From Chryseobacterium jejuense (GTDB lineage Bacteria > Bacteroidota > Bacteroidia > Flavobacteriales > Weeksellaceae), in the NCBI RefSeq assembly GCF_017877355.1, contig NZ_JAGIPR010000003.1, positions 186,001 to 250,000 on the forward strand: a DNA stretch of 64,000 bases. The letters run 5' to 3'. The translations under genes and the position numbers were made by a program. Below, one piece after another: positions 43,480 to 52,016 of the stretch (position 1 is its first letter; each line of letters opens with the position of its first letter). The notes under the pieces are model-generated. The model ran no database searches and was not told where the DNA came from. It saw nothing but the letters and a program-made list of their open reading frames with translations.

Positions 43480-45081
43480 ATGAAAAAACTAAAGTTGTTT
43501 TCATTAATAGCATTAAGTTCTACACTTGCATTAACCAGCTGTGGCGGATCAGGAACCAGCAAAGGTGGCGGTACCAAAAAATTTGTCAGTAAAACGGGTT
43601 GGAAACCAAACGAAAAACAGGGTTGGTTTTTTGCAGGAAAGCAACAGAAGCAGAAGGGTTGGCCGGGAATGGTATATGTAGAAGGTGGAACTTTTACAAT
43701 GGGATTAGTGAAAGATGATGTTATGCACGATTGGAATAACACACCGCGCAGGATGCAGGTGAGTTCATTCTTCATCGGAGAAACAGAAATTACTAACTAT
43801 GAATACCGCGAATACCTTACATGGTTGAAGTATGTATTCCCACCAAGTGATCCTAGCTTTAAGGAAATCTATAACGGTGCTTTACCGGATACCTTATTAT
43901 GGGACAACAAATTATCTAGAAACGATTATAATGAAACCTATCTGCGTTCTCCGGAATTCGATTACTATCCGGTAGTAGGTGTTTCCTGGACACAAGCAAA
44001 CAGATACTGTGAATGGTTGACAGACAGAGCAAACGAAAAAGCTTTGATGCAGGCAGGAGTTATTGCTAAGGATATGTATATCAACGAGTCTAATAACCAG
44101 GGAGGTACAGCATTTAACATGGATAAATTCAAAGCGAATGATCCTGAAATGCAAGGATATATCAACGAAAAAAGAATGCAGCAGAAATCTGGTATGAAAA
44201 CTACTAACCAGAGATTATTGTCTGCAAATAGAGCTCCTAATGGTGCAATGGTTCAGAAATTCAGACTTCCTACTGAAGTTGAATGGGAATATGCAGCTCT
44301 AGGAATGGCAAAAAACAGAGAATACAACCAATACCTTGGTAAGAAACCTGAAATCGAAAGATTAAGAGGTACCAAAGGAAAAGAAAGAGGAATGTTCCTT
44401 GAAAACTTTAAAATGGGTAAAGGAGATTACTCTGGTATTGCTGGATGGAAAAACGATGGATCTGCACAAACTTCAGATGTAAGACAATATCCGTCTAACG
44501 ATCTTGGAATCTATGGTATGTATGGTAACGTTTCAGAATGGACTGCTGATGTTTACAGACCTATCATTGATGAAGATTATAATGACTTCAACTACTACAG
44601 AGGAAATATGCCTCAGGCTATCGTAAGAAACGGTGACGGAACTTACAAAATGATAGACGAAGGTACCATTAAGTATGATACCTTAGCGGATGGTAGATTA
44701 GTATACAAAGGTTTGCCTGGACAATTCGAAAGACAAACGATTGCTGATTACAGAAACTACAGAGATGGTGACAGACAATCTTCTTTAGAATACAGAAGAG
44801 AATCAGACTCAGCTGCAGGATTCGATATGTACAATGCGCCTAGAAAGAGTTTTGTTGTAGACGCAAGCGGCAGAGTTAAAATGCTGAAAGATACCAAAGA
44901 CAGAACATCTGGAATTTCTAACGATGTTAGAGTGGTAAAAGGAGGTTCTTGGCAAGATACAGCATACTGGCTTGATCCGGGACAAAGAAGATATAAAAAT
45001 CAAGGTAGAGCTTATGGTTGGATTGGTTTCCGTGTTGCACAGGATGCCAGAACTAATGATAAGAACAGAACTAGAAGATAA
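43480..45081 (+). CDS. gldJ: Gliding motility lipoprotein GldJ
   Basis: The 533-residue product from ATG 43480 has a lipoprotein signal MKKLKLFSLIALSSTLALTSC (lipobox LTSC); the ATG at 43459 would add seven residues before it and is rejected. The mature part is a formylglycine-generating-enzyme/sulfatase-modifying fold: MVYVEGGTFTMG, VSSFFIGETEITNYEYREYL, VVGVSWTQANRYCEWLT, RLPTEVEWEYAALG, GMYGNVSEWTADVY and VVKGGSWQD...IGFRVAQ. GldJ is required for T9SS function and stabilises GldK; in species that do not glide it serves secretion. Confidence 0.95.
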   Translation: MKKLKLFSLIALSSTLALTSCGGSGTSKGGGTKKFVSKTGWKPNEKQGWFFAGKQQKQKGWPGMVYVEGGTFTMGLVKDDVMHDWNNTPRRMQVSSFFIGETEITNYEYREYLTWLKYVFPPSDPSFKEIYNGALPDTLLWDNKLSRNDYNETYLRSPEFDYYPVVGVSWTQANRYCEWLTDRANEKALMQAGVIAKDMYINESNNQGGTAFNMDKFKANDPEMQGYINEKRMQQKSGMKTTNQRLLSANRAPNGAMVQKFRLPTEVEWEYAALGMAKNREYNQYLGKKPEIERLRGTKGKERGMFLENFKMGKGDYSGIAGWKNDGSAQTSDVRQYPSNDLGIYGMYGNVSEWTADVYRPIIDEDYNDFNYYRGNMPQAIVRNGDGTYKMIDEGTIKYDTLADGRLVYKGLPGQFERQTIADYRNYRDGDRQSSLEYRRESDSAAGFDMYNAPRKSFVVDASGRVKMLKDTKDRTSGISNDVRVVKGGSWQDTAYWLDPGQRRYKNQGRAYGWIGFRVAQDARTNDKNRTRR

Positions 45082-45101
45082 TATTTATCAAAAATACTTT
45101 T

Positions 45102-45133
45102 AAAAAACCTTCCGGATTTTCGGAAGGTTTTTT
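45102..45133 (+). terminator. Terminator of gldJ
   Basis: A perfect 13-bp stem AAAAAACCTTCCG with CGGAAGGTTTTTT around a GATTTT loop, 20 bases after the gldJ stop. Confidence 0.9.
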
Positions 45134-45222
45134 ATTTTTGAACAGTGAAACCGCTTCGCTGAATAACTCAAAAATATTGACACAGATTGAGCGGTTACTA
45201 TTAGAAAAATATATATTTCAAT

Positions 45223-46494
45223 ATGAATATAGAACAGTTTTATCCTTTGTTTTTACAGGCCGATAAAGTAACGATCGATAGCCGAAAAATAGCCAGAAAT
45301 GATATCTTTTTTGCCTTTTCCGGTGATAATTTTAATGCAGCAACACTGGCGGAAAAAGCCATAGAAGATGGAGCTTTAGCTGTTATTGTTGAACAGCCTG
45401 AATTTGAAAATAAGGATAGGAATATTTTCTATGTTCCCTCTACTCTTGAATTCCTGCAGCAATTGGCGGTCTACCATAGAAGCCAGCTTAATATTCCTTT
45501 TATTGGCCTTACAGGGAGTAACGGAAAAACAACAACAAAGGAGCTTATTCATGCCGTGCTTTCAGAAAAATTTAATGTTCAGTATACTTATGGAAATCTG
45601 AATAATCACATCGGAGTTCCGTTGACAATTCTTTCCATTAAACCTGAGCATGAAATGGCTGTGATTGAAATGGGAGCCAATCATCAGAAAGAAATAGAAA
45701 CCCTTTGTACCATTGCACAACCGGATTTCGGATATATTACCAATTTTGGAAAAGCACACCTGGAAGGTTTCGGTGGTTTTGAAGGAGTCATTAAAGGGAA
45801 GTCTGAGCTTTACGATTATCTTAAAGAAAATCAGCAGACCATTATTGTTAACGAAAATGATCCCATTCAGGTTGAAAAAACGGAAAACTATTCCCCTAAG
45901 ATTACTTTTGGAAAAACAGAGTCAGATTACAATTTTGAACCTTTCTCAGAAGATCATTTTGTAGGACTGATTTATCAGGGAGAAAAAACAGTGTCTAAAC
46001 TGACTGGAGCGTATAATTTTACCAATCTTTGTGCTGCAGCAAGCCTTGGTCTTCATTTTGGAATCGGCTTTGAAAAAATAAAGCATGCAGTGGAGCAGTA
46101 TACTCCTACAAATATGCGTTCACAAGTGGTGAAAAAAGAAAACAGAACATTGGTACTGGATACTTATAATGCTAATCCGAGTTCGATGACCGCTTCATTA
46201 AATAACTTTATCACGTTTGAAGGCAGTAAAACCATTATTATCGGTGATATGCTGGAATTGGGTGCTGAGAGTGAGAAAGAGCATCAAAACATCTTAAAAT
46301 TGGCTAAAACACTTGGGTTTGATACCATTATTACTGTTGGAAAACACTTTAAAGGAGTGAATGTATCAGATCTTGCTTTTGAAAATACAGCGGAACTTAC
46401 TGAATATTTACAGCAGCATAAAATTCAGTCAGAAAATATACTATTGAAAGGATCAAGAGGAATAGCGCTGGAAAAGGTTATTGATTTTATTTAG
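45223..46494 (+). CDS. murF: UDP-N-acetylmuramoyl-tripeptide--D-alanyl-D-alanine ligase
   Basis: The 423-residue Mur ligase has DSRKIARNDIFFAF at the N terminus, the P-loop GLTGSNGKTTTKELIHAVL, MAVIEMGANHQKEIETL (catalytic Glu, His), NAAAxx-like YNFTNLCAAASLG, and DTYNANPSSMTASL of the C-terminal domain, which is specific to MurF. It adds D-Ala-D-Ala to UDP-MurNAc-tripeptide in the cytosol. It follows gldJ by about 140 bases behind a terminator, an order I recall from other Flavobacteriia. Its 3' end overlaps the Nudix gene by 8 bases. Confidence 0.95.
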   Translation: MNIEQFYPLFLQADKVTIDSRKIARNDIFFAFSGDNFNAATLAEKAIEDGALAVIVEQPEFENKDRNIFYVPSTLEFLQQLAVYHRSQLNIPFIGLTGSNGKTTTKELIHAVLSEKFNVQYTYGNLNNHIGVPLTILSIKPEHEMAVIEMGANHQKEIETLCTIAQPDFGYITNFGKAHLEGFGGFEGVIKGKSELYDYLKENQQTIIVNENDPIQVEKTENYSPKITFGKTESDYNFEPFSEDHFVGLIYQGEKTVSKLTGAYNFTNLCAAASLGLHFGIGFEKIKHAVEQYTPTNMRSQVVKKENRTLVLDTYNANPSSMTASLNNFITFEGSKTIIIGDMLELGAESEKEHQNILKLAKTLGFDTIITVGKHFKGVNVSDLAFENTAELTEYLQQHKIQSENILLKGSRGIALEKVIDFI

Positions 46495-47098
46495 CCTTTA
46501 AAGCCCAGAATTCTTTTACAATAAGTTTAATATTCTTGAATGTGCTTGGGAAAACTTCATCTTCAATCTGAGTGGTGTTTTTCCAGGCAACTTCAGTAAT
46601 TCCTTCCTCAATTTGTGGCTTTGAAGTATCTTCACCATTGAAGCTCATTTCAAACCAATGGGTGCATTTCAGGATTTTTTCACCGTTCCTTTCGATATAG
46701 ATATGATAAGTGGTATTAATGAACTGCACAAGTTCTACCTCCCTTAAACCGGTTTCCTCTTCAATTTCCCTTACTGCAGACTCTTCTCTGGATTCTCCTT
46801 TTTCCATTTTTCCCTTTGGAAGATCCCACTTACCTAATCTTCTGATGAAAAGCATTTCTCCTTCAGGTTTAATAACCAGCCCTCCGGCAGCTTCAATAAT
46901 TCTGAACAGCTTTTGGAACTCCTGCCAGATCTCATCAATATTCTCACCATACACATTAAGTTCGTTTACAGAGGTGTTCTCTAAAAGATCCAATGCGATT
47001 TCTAAAGTCGTGAAACTTTCATACCCCAGCTTTTTTTCAAGTCCTTCGGGATATTTAGATATCAATAATTTTTTTTCGTTCACAAAAACTTTATACAT
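46487..47098 (-). CDS. Nudix hydrolase
   Basis: The 203-residue protein has a Nudix box GKMEKGESREESAVREIEEETGL (23 residues, partly quoted here as GKMEKGESREESAV and REIEEETGL) matching Gx5Ex7REUxEExGU in full. It is preceded by an N-terminal domain of about 70 residues (MYKVFVNEKKLLISKYP...) found in a group of Bacteroidota Nudix proteins. It hydrolyses a nucleoside diphosphate linked to another moiety; the substrate is not known. The 453-base gap upstream (47099-47551) holds no convincing gene, only two CTTCGGATAA copies. Confidence 0.88.
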   Translation of the reverse strand: MYKVFVNEKKLLISKYPEGLEKKLGYESFTTLEIALDLLENTSVNELNVYGENIDEIWQEFQKLFRIIEAAGGLVIKPEGEMLFIRRLGKWDLPKGKMEKGESREESAVREIEEETGLREVELVQFINTTYHIYIERNGEKILKCTHWFEMSFNGEDTSKPQIEEGITEVAWKNTTQIEDEVFPSTFKNIKLIVKEFWALKAK

Positions 47099-47551
47099 CT
47101 CAGATATTTATAGTTAGTATTGATCCTTAGAGGGTAATGGTTTTAAAAGATGAGAAAACCGATTGTTTTTACTTCGCTTTTTATCACAATTTATACGCAA
47201 ATATATCAAATTATAGCAATAAAATAAGTCAATTGATAAGCTTTATTTTTCTTAATGAGAACAATTGTTTGGTTTACTTCGGATAAGATTCTTTCCATTA
47301 AAATAAGTATAATAGTTGTTTTCTGTTTTATTTCTGATTTCAAAACTTATACTATTGAATGTTTTAACGGATTTAATCATAAAATTTATCCTACTATAAA
47401 ATTGATTCACCATGAATTCCCATCAGTAAGAGGATTCAACCTTTAAAAGTATGCTTCGGATAACGTCTTTGTAGTTTTTTTTTATAATTTTGTTGTTATC
47501 GTAAATATAAAGAACCTTATCTTTATAAGAATTTAAATACAAAATAAAAAA

Positions 47552-47941
47552 ATGAATTTAGAAGGACGAAAAATTATTGTCAATAAATCATCCAAGGAGC
47601 TAAGCGAGTTATTGAAAACTCCTGAAAATTACAAAGATTTCATGCCGGACGGTCTTCAGAAATTTGAAACGAGAGATAACGGGTTCAAATTCGGATTACA
47701 GGGAATGCCGGAAATTGCATTAAAAATAGATGAGGTAGACGATCAGAAAGCAGTATTAAAATCTGCAAGCTCAAGTTTAGATTTTTCTTTAACGGCTACT
47801 TTAAATCCGATCAATGAGAATCAGACAGAAGTTCAGATGTTATTTGAAGGAAAATTCAATCCGTTCATCAAAATGATGGTAGAAAAGCCATTACAGAACT
47901 TTATCAATACATTGACAGATAAGATCGAAGCCTATAAATAA
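47552..47941 (+). CDS. SRPBCC-family protein
   Basis: The 129-residue protein fits a single START/SRPBCC helix-grip domain: MNLEGRKIIVNKSSKELSEL, then PENYKDFMPDGLQKFE, a strand run and a long C-terminal helix PFIKMMVEKPLQNFINTL. Members bind hydrophobic ligands or polyketide intermediates; ligand unknown. No signal peptide. A TAATTTTG box (47485-47492) lies 60 bases upstream. It ends 5 bases before a long perfect terminator stem shared with the converging remnant. Confidence 0.75.
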   Translation: MNLEGRKIIVNKSSKELSELLKTPENYKDFMPDGLQKFETRDNGFKFGLQGMPEIALKIDEVDDQKAVLKSASSSLDFSLTATLNPINENQTEVQMLFEGKFNPFIKMMVEKPLQNFINTLTDKIEAYK

Positions 47942-47942
47942 T

Positions 47943-47980
47943 ACATAAAAAAACCTTCAGAAATGAAGGTTTTTTTATGT
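47943..47980. terminator. Bidirectional terminator, 17-bp perfect stem
   Basis: ACATAAAAAAACCTTCA and its exact complement enclose a GAAA tetraloop. It sits between the SRPBCC gene and the converging beta-helix remnant. Confidence 0.92.
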
Positions 47981-47984
47981 CATT

Positions 47985-48711
47985 TTACTGATTCTTTTTA
48001 AAAAGCCCAGCTTTTAAATTCGAACCTGTCGAACCTTCTGCTAATTGCAGATAATTACGTTTACCCTGATCTTTTTCAATGGCTATCGTTCCGGTCGCCT
48101 GTACATTGTTCATTTCCAAAAAATTGGTTGAAGTTGTGTCACTGTCGCTTAGCGGGCCACTCCCATATCCAGCCAGCCTGGTATAGCCAGCAAAAATACT
48201 ATCGGAAGCTTTGTATCTGTGTTTACTGCCTTTTTCTCTGATCCATACAGTATTTGTATTAGCTATAATGTTATGATGAAAATCGAATTCGTCTCCATTG
48301 GTTCCTTGTGTTGTCCAAACGCCATAGAAATAACCGGCATAGACCAGCGAATAGCGCATAGCACTACGGCTGCCACTTCCCCCATCGTTTTTCCAAAAAA
48401 CAACAGGAATTTTACAGTTGAAGAAAACACAATGATCGATAACGAGTCCATAACCCTTGGCAATAACTCCCACGTGCAACGGTAATACATCTGCATTTCC
48501 GGCAAACAGGCACTGGCTTACCAACAGATCATTCAGGCTTTTTCCATCACGCCAAATAGGATAGGAGCGGCACAGGTTAATACCATCCATATAAGAGTAA
48601 TCAGGACTGCCGGTAAAACGAAGACCTTCAACTGTTACATGACTAATTAAAGACGACTTAAAAATACAAAATTCTGGTGGGTTATAAATGGACAGGATAA
48701 AATGATCTACT
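47985..48711 (-). pseudogene. 5'-truncated right-handed beta-helix protein remnant
   Basis: The frame is open from about 48711 to a stop at 47985. It reads like protein throughout, including SSLISHVTVEGLRFTGSPDY upstream of the first in-frame ATG (48590), but no start codon or signal peptide precedes it. The later part, LLVSQCLFAGNADVLPLH, VIDHCVFFNCKIPVVFWKND and HNIIANTNTVWIREKG, shows the repeating pattern of parallel beta-helix (pectate-lyase-like) proteins. The GC content is visibly higher than its neighbours. It looks like the 3' end of a transferred gene whose front was lost. Confidence 0.65.
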
Positions 48712-48744
48712 TACATGAATAGATGTCAACAGTATTTTGAAGGA

Positions 48745-49788
48745 TTAAGCAATTACTCCGGAGCAATGATCTGAAATACTCCCTGTAGCGGAAGACAGGA
48801 CATTAATTTCATTGTTCATTTTTAAAACACCCATCAATGCAAAGATTAAAGCTTCCTTGTATTCGATGATTTTCTTTTCCGGGATAATTACCTCAGAATC
48901 TGTTTTTGCTTTTATTTTCTCTATTATAAAATTGTTATAAGCACCTCCTCCGGTTATCAAAATATGCTTTATGCTATTCTCATTAATAACTTTAGAAATT
49001 TGATGGGCAATATGTTCTGAAATGGTAGCCAGGGCCTCCAATGGATTTATATCTTGAAGCTTTGGAAATATATGTTGATGACACCATTCTACACCCAATG
49101 ATTTAGGATGAGGTTGTTGATAAAAATCTAAAGAATTAAGTTGATTCAGTAATATTTCATTTACTTCTCCTTTTCTGGCTAAATCACCATTTTCATCAAA
49201 GCTTTCATTCAGTTGTTGAGCCAGATAATTCAGGACAATATTGACAGGAGCAATATCAAAGGCAATTCTTTTACCTTCTGAAATGAGAGATATATTTGAG
49301 AATCCGCCCAGATTAAGACAGGCATCATATTGTGAAAAAAGAAGTTCATCACCTATAGGAACCAGGGGAGCTCCATTTCCTTTCATCAATACATCCTGAC
49401 TTCTGAAATCATAGAGTACCGGTATTCCTGTTTCCATTTTAATAGCTCTGCCATCTCCAATCTGAAGGGTAAATTTTCTTTGAGGCTGGTGGAAAACCGT
49501 ATGGCCATGAGAAGCAATCAGATCTATGTTTTCAAGCTGATGCTTTTCTATAAATTCTTTAACTTTTTGTCCCAGATAAAATCCGTAATCGGTATGCAGC
49601 TCTAAAAGATCCGTTGCCGAAAGATGAATGGAATTTCTGAGTTTATTTTCCCAATCGGTAGAATAGGGCAGGGTTTCTGCTTTCAGAATCTGAAAATGCC
49701 ATTTGTCCTTTTTTTCAAATTCAGCAAGACAGATATCCAATCCGTCTAAACTTGTTCCGGACATGAGTCCAATGGCCAACGTTTTCAT
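48745..49788 (-). CDS. anmK: Anhydro-N-acetylmuramic acid kinase
   Basis: The 347-residue ASKHA-fold kinase begins LAIGLMSGTSLDGLDICLAEF (the ATP-phosphate loop). IASHGHTVFHQPQRKFTLQIGDG, VLYDFRSQDVLMKGNGAPLVP, LNLGGFSNISLI and ILITGGGAYNNFIIEKI follow in family order. It cleaves the anhydro ring and phosphorylates 1,6-anhydroMurNAc to MurNAc-6-phosphate in peptidoglycan recycling. lptC lies 11 bases upstream, so this is the last gene of an envelope-related transcript. Confidence 0.95.
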   Translation of the reverse strand: MKTLAIGLMSGTSLDGLDICLAEFEKKDKWHFQILKAETLPYSTDWENKLRNSIHLSATDLLELHTDYGFYLGQKVKEFIEKHQLENIDLIASHGHTVFHQPQRKFTLQIGDGRAIKMETGIPVLYDFRSQDVLMKGNGAPLVPIGDELLFSQYDACLNLGGFSNISLISEGKRIAFDIAPVNIVLNYLAQQLNESFDENGDLARKGEVNEILLNQLNSLDFYQQPHPKSLGVEWCHQHIFPKLQDINPLEALATISEHIAHQISKVINENSIKHILITGGGAYNNFIIEKIKAKTDSEVIIPEKKIIEYKEALIFALMGVLKMNNEINVLSSATGSISDHCSGVIA

Positions 49789-49799
49789 GGTAACAAAAA

Positions 49800-50390
49800 C
49801 TATTTTTTATTTTCAGAAAGTCTTTTAGAATTAAAGTCTCCTGAGTTGTTATAGAAAGTATATTCCGAAAAATCATCCTTGGCAGTCATTCCATTGGCAC
49901 CCACCAGTGTGGAACCGTCTTCCATGGTTACATACACGGTATCCTTGGTATAGATCCTTTTTTTAACCTGATCCCAATATACACTCTGCATGGCAAATTT
50001 TTGACCTTCATTGGTGGTAATTCTTACATTACCTTTTGCTTCATAAAACTTTTTGTAATCAAAAAACTTGGCATATTTAGCCTTGATTGTTCCAGGTATT
50101 TTGGGTTTTTTCTTATCGAAAAATTCAATATCAATCCCTTTTCTGGCAACTGTATAAGGGCTGTCAATCAGCTCATATTTTTCAATAATAGCAGCTTTGG
50201 CCTTAAGGATTATAAATCCGGAATCACGCTGTACGATATTCGCGTTATTAATGATCTGTGAAGGAAAGTTTTTGCTGTTGTTGCTGTTCTTTTTGGTAAG
50301 ATCCTCTTCACAGGATGTCAATATAAAAAATATAGCACAACTAAAAAGGTATGCTATATTTTTATATACTATTTTTTTTGAAAAATTCAT
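49800..50390 (-). CDS. lptC: LPS export protein LptC
   Basis: The start at 50390 gives MNFSKKIVYKNIAYLFSCAIF, an N-terminal anchor that ends in LTSC, a possible lipobox; the frame is open to 50429, inside the upstream gene, so I use 50390. The periplasmic part shows the LptC/OstA pattern: NIVQRDSGFIILKAKAAIIEKY, YAKFFDYKKFYEAKGNVRITT, VYWDQVKKRIYTKD and the final NSGDFNSKR. LptC links the LptBFG transporter to the LptA bridge. It starts one base after the barrel gene ends. Confidence 0.85.
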   Translation of the reverse strand: MNFSKKIVYKNIAYLFSCAIFFILTSCEEDLTKKNSNNSKNFPSQIINNANIVQRDSGFIILKAKAAIIEKYELIDSPYTVARKGIDIEFFDKKKPKIPGTIKAKYAKFFDYKKFYEAKGNVRITTNEGQKFAMQSVYWDQVKKRIYTKDTVYVTMEDGSTLVGANGMTAKDDFSEYTFYNNSGDFNSKRLSENKK

Positions 50391-50391
50391 T

Positions 50392-51684
50392 CTAGTTATA
50401 AAGAGCCTTTCTGAACCATTTATCAGCAAAATTGAAGCCGACTTTCAGGTTGATAAAGTTCTGGTTGATAAGGTTGTTCTGAAGAGTACCTCTTTTACCT
50501 ACTTCTACACCAATTTCTAAACCACTCATTCTTGTAATGCTGCTGTTTTTGAACGGAAGCATTACCCCGGCAGAAATACCGAACTTGTTGATGTTGTTCC
50601 CTTCCAGTTTAAGGTTTCCTCTTTCATAGAAAGCACCATATCTGTAGATTACCCTTGAGAAGTAACTTCTGAAGTTGTTATAGTTAGGTAAGTACCATCC
50701 ACCCGCAGAAATTCTGTAAGTGTCCTGTAAGCTGAAAGACTTTCCGAAATAAGCAATATCTTCCCCTTTTTTATAATCAATCTGCCCGGAAAGGAACCAG
50801 TGGTTCTCACTTCCATATCCAACCCCTACGGATGCCTGTAAAGGAAGAAGGTTTCTGGATTTGGTTTCTTGGTAATCAATCGTAGTGATATCAGTTTTAG
50901 TACCTGCAGCATCAGCATATCTGTAAGTACTGTTGGTATACTCAGTAGTCATATTACTGGTATTCCCGAAAGTTGCAGTTGCTCCGATCGTTAATTTCTT
51001 ATCAGTACGCGGATCCAGTTTCTGATAACTTGTCCCTAAAGTAAAGTTGAAGTTTCTGATTCTGTTTTTTGTTTCATATCCGGCAATGTATTCTGAATTT
51101 GAGGCAGTGAACTCAGTAAGATCAGAAAGGTCCCCGAAATATAAATTAGCTCTTGCTCCCACAGAGAATTCCTGATTGATCTTATAAGACACGGCTACAG
51201 CTGCTGTGTTTAAGGTACCGCTTCCCTTGAATTGGTTTACATAATCAACACTCGTTCCGTCCGCATTCTTTTGAGGAACTCTGTCAAGAATATCATAGCT
51301 TTTTGAGCTGTATGGCTGGTAGGTAATTCCCATTTTAACCTTTGAGGAAATAGGAAATGCCAGTGAAATATTGGAAAGATACGTAGAATGCTTTGTAGAT
51401 TTCATATCGTTAAAATTCGATTTGAAATAGTTGTTTTCGTTAGTAGCTTCCAGTTTGATACTTGTAAGTTCGAAATTAGCGTTGTTTGCAGGGTTTGCAA
51501 AGTTAAAATTACTGGTAAAATCACTTATAAAAGCAGTAGAGATACCTCCCATGGAAGCAGTTTCGATCGTATTATCATATTTTACATCTCCAATTCCATA
51601 TTTTGCATACGGAGAGTTACTTAGACTCTGTGCATTCAGAAAATATCCAACTGATATGAATGATACTACAAAGATTTTTTTCAT
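50392..51684 (-). CDS. OmpP1/FadL-like outer membrane barrel protein
   Basis: The 430-residue protein has a signal peptide (MKKIFVVSFISVGYFLNAQ) then SLSNSPYAKYGIGDVKYD, the start typical of Flavobacteriia FadL/OmpP1-like barrels. Alternating amphipathic strands run through the rest and it ends in FINLKVGFNFADKWFRKALYN, with an aromatic beta-signal near the C terminus. It may transport hydrophobic molecules. It is cotranscribed with lptC and anmK. The 332-base gap upstream is AT-rich and contains a decayed GTGAATCATGA repeat. Confidence 0.78.
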   Translation of the reverse strand: MKKIFVVSFISVGYFLNAQSLSNSPYAKYGIGDVKYDNTIETASMGGISTAFISDFTSNFNFANPANNANFELTSIKLEATNENNYFKSNFNDMKSTKHSTYLSNISLAFPISSKVKMGITYQPYSSKSYDILDRVPQKNADGTSVDYVNQFKGSGTLNTAAVAVSYKINQEFSVGARANLYFGDLSDLTEFTASNSEYIAGYETKNRIRNFNFTLGTSYQKLDPRTDKKLTIGATATFGNTSNMTTEYTNSTYRYADAAGTKTDITTIDYQETKSRNLLPLQASVGVGYGSENHWFLSGQIDYKKGEDIAYFGKSFSLQDTYRISAGGWYLPNYNNFRSYFSRVIYRYGAFYERGNLKLEGNNINKFGISAGVMLPFKNSSITRMSGLEIGVEVGKRGTLQNNLINQNFINLKVGFNFADKWFRKALYN

Positions 51685-52004
51685 TCTTTATTTTTAAAAT
51701 AATGCGCAAATATCTTAAATATTAATGAATTGTAAAAATTATATGTGGTTAAAGTTTGTTAAGGGCTGTATAATGGGGAATTTTTAATCTTTATATATTA
51801 TTGGTGTCAATTGTGAATCATGAGTTTACTTTGTTTTCAATGTATATAATTTAATGTTATAATTCACTATTTGTATAGATGTGAATGGAGAATAGTCAAT
51901 CAACTTGGTCCATCAATTTTTTTTTATCAGGTATTTATCATTCATTTTGTGAAGCAAAAATTCACCATTCATAAATTTAACTCTGAATTCTTCTCCAGTT
52001 TTTT

Positions 52005-52012
52005 TATCTTTG
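52005..52012 (+). promoter_or_regulatory. Promoter -7 box of delta' gene
   Basis: TATCTTTG fits TAnnTTTG and ends 4 nt before the ATG at 52017, suggesting a leaderless mRNA. Confidence 0.5.
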
Positions 52013-52016
52013 AAAC

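Noticed and set aside
43440..43775. Antisense ORF of 111 aa at the gldJ start
   Set aside because: It is the complement of the gldJ lipoprotein signal and linker region.
47255..47446. 63-aa ORF in the 453-base gap before the SRPBCC gene
   Set aside because: Low complexity, no conserved pattern, and no start signal; likely chance in AT-rich DNA.
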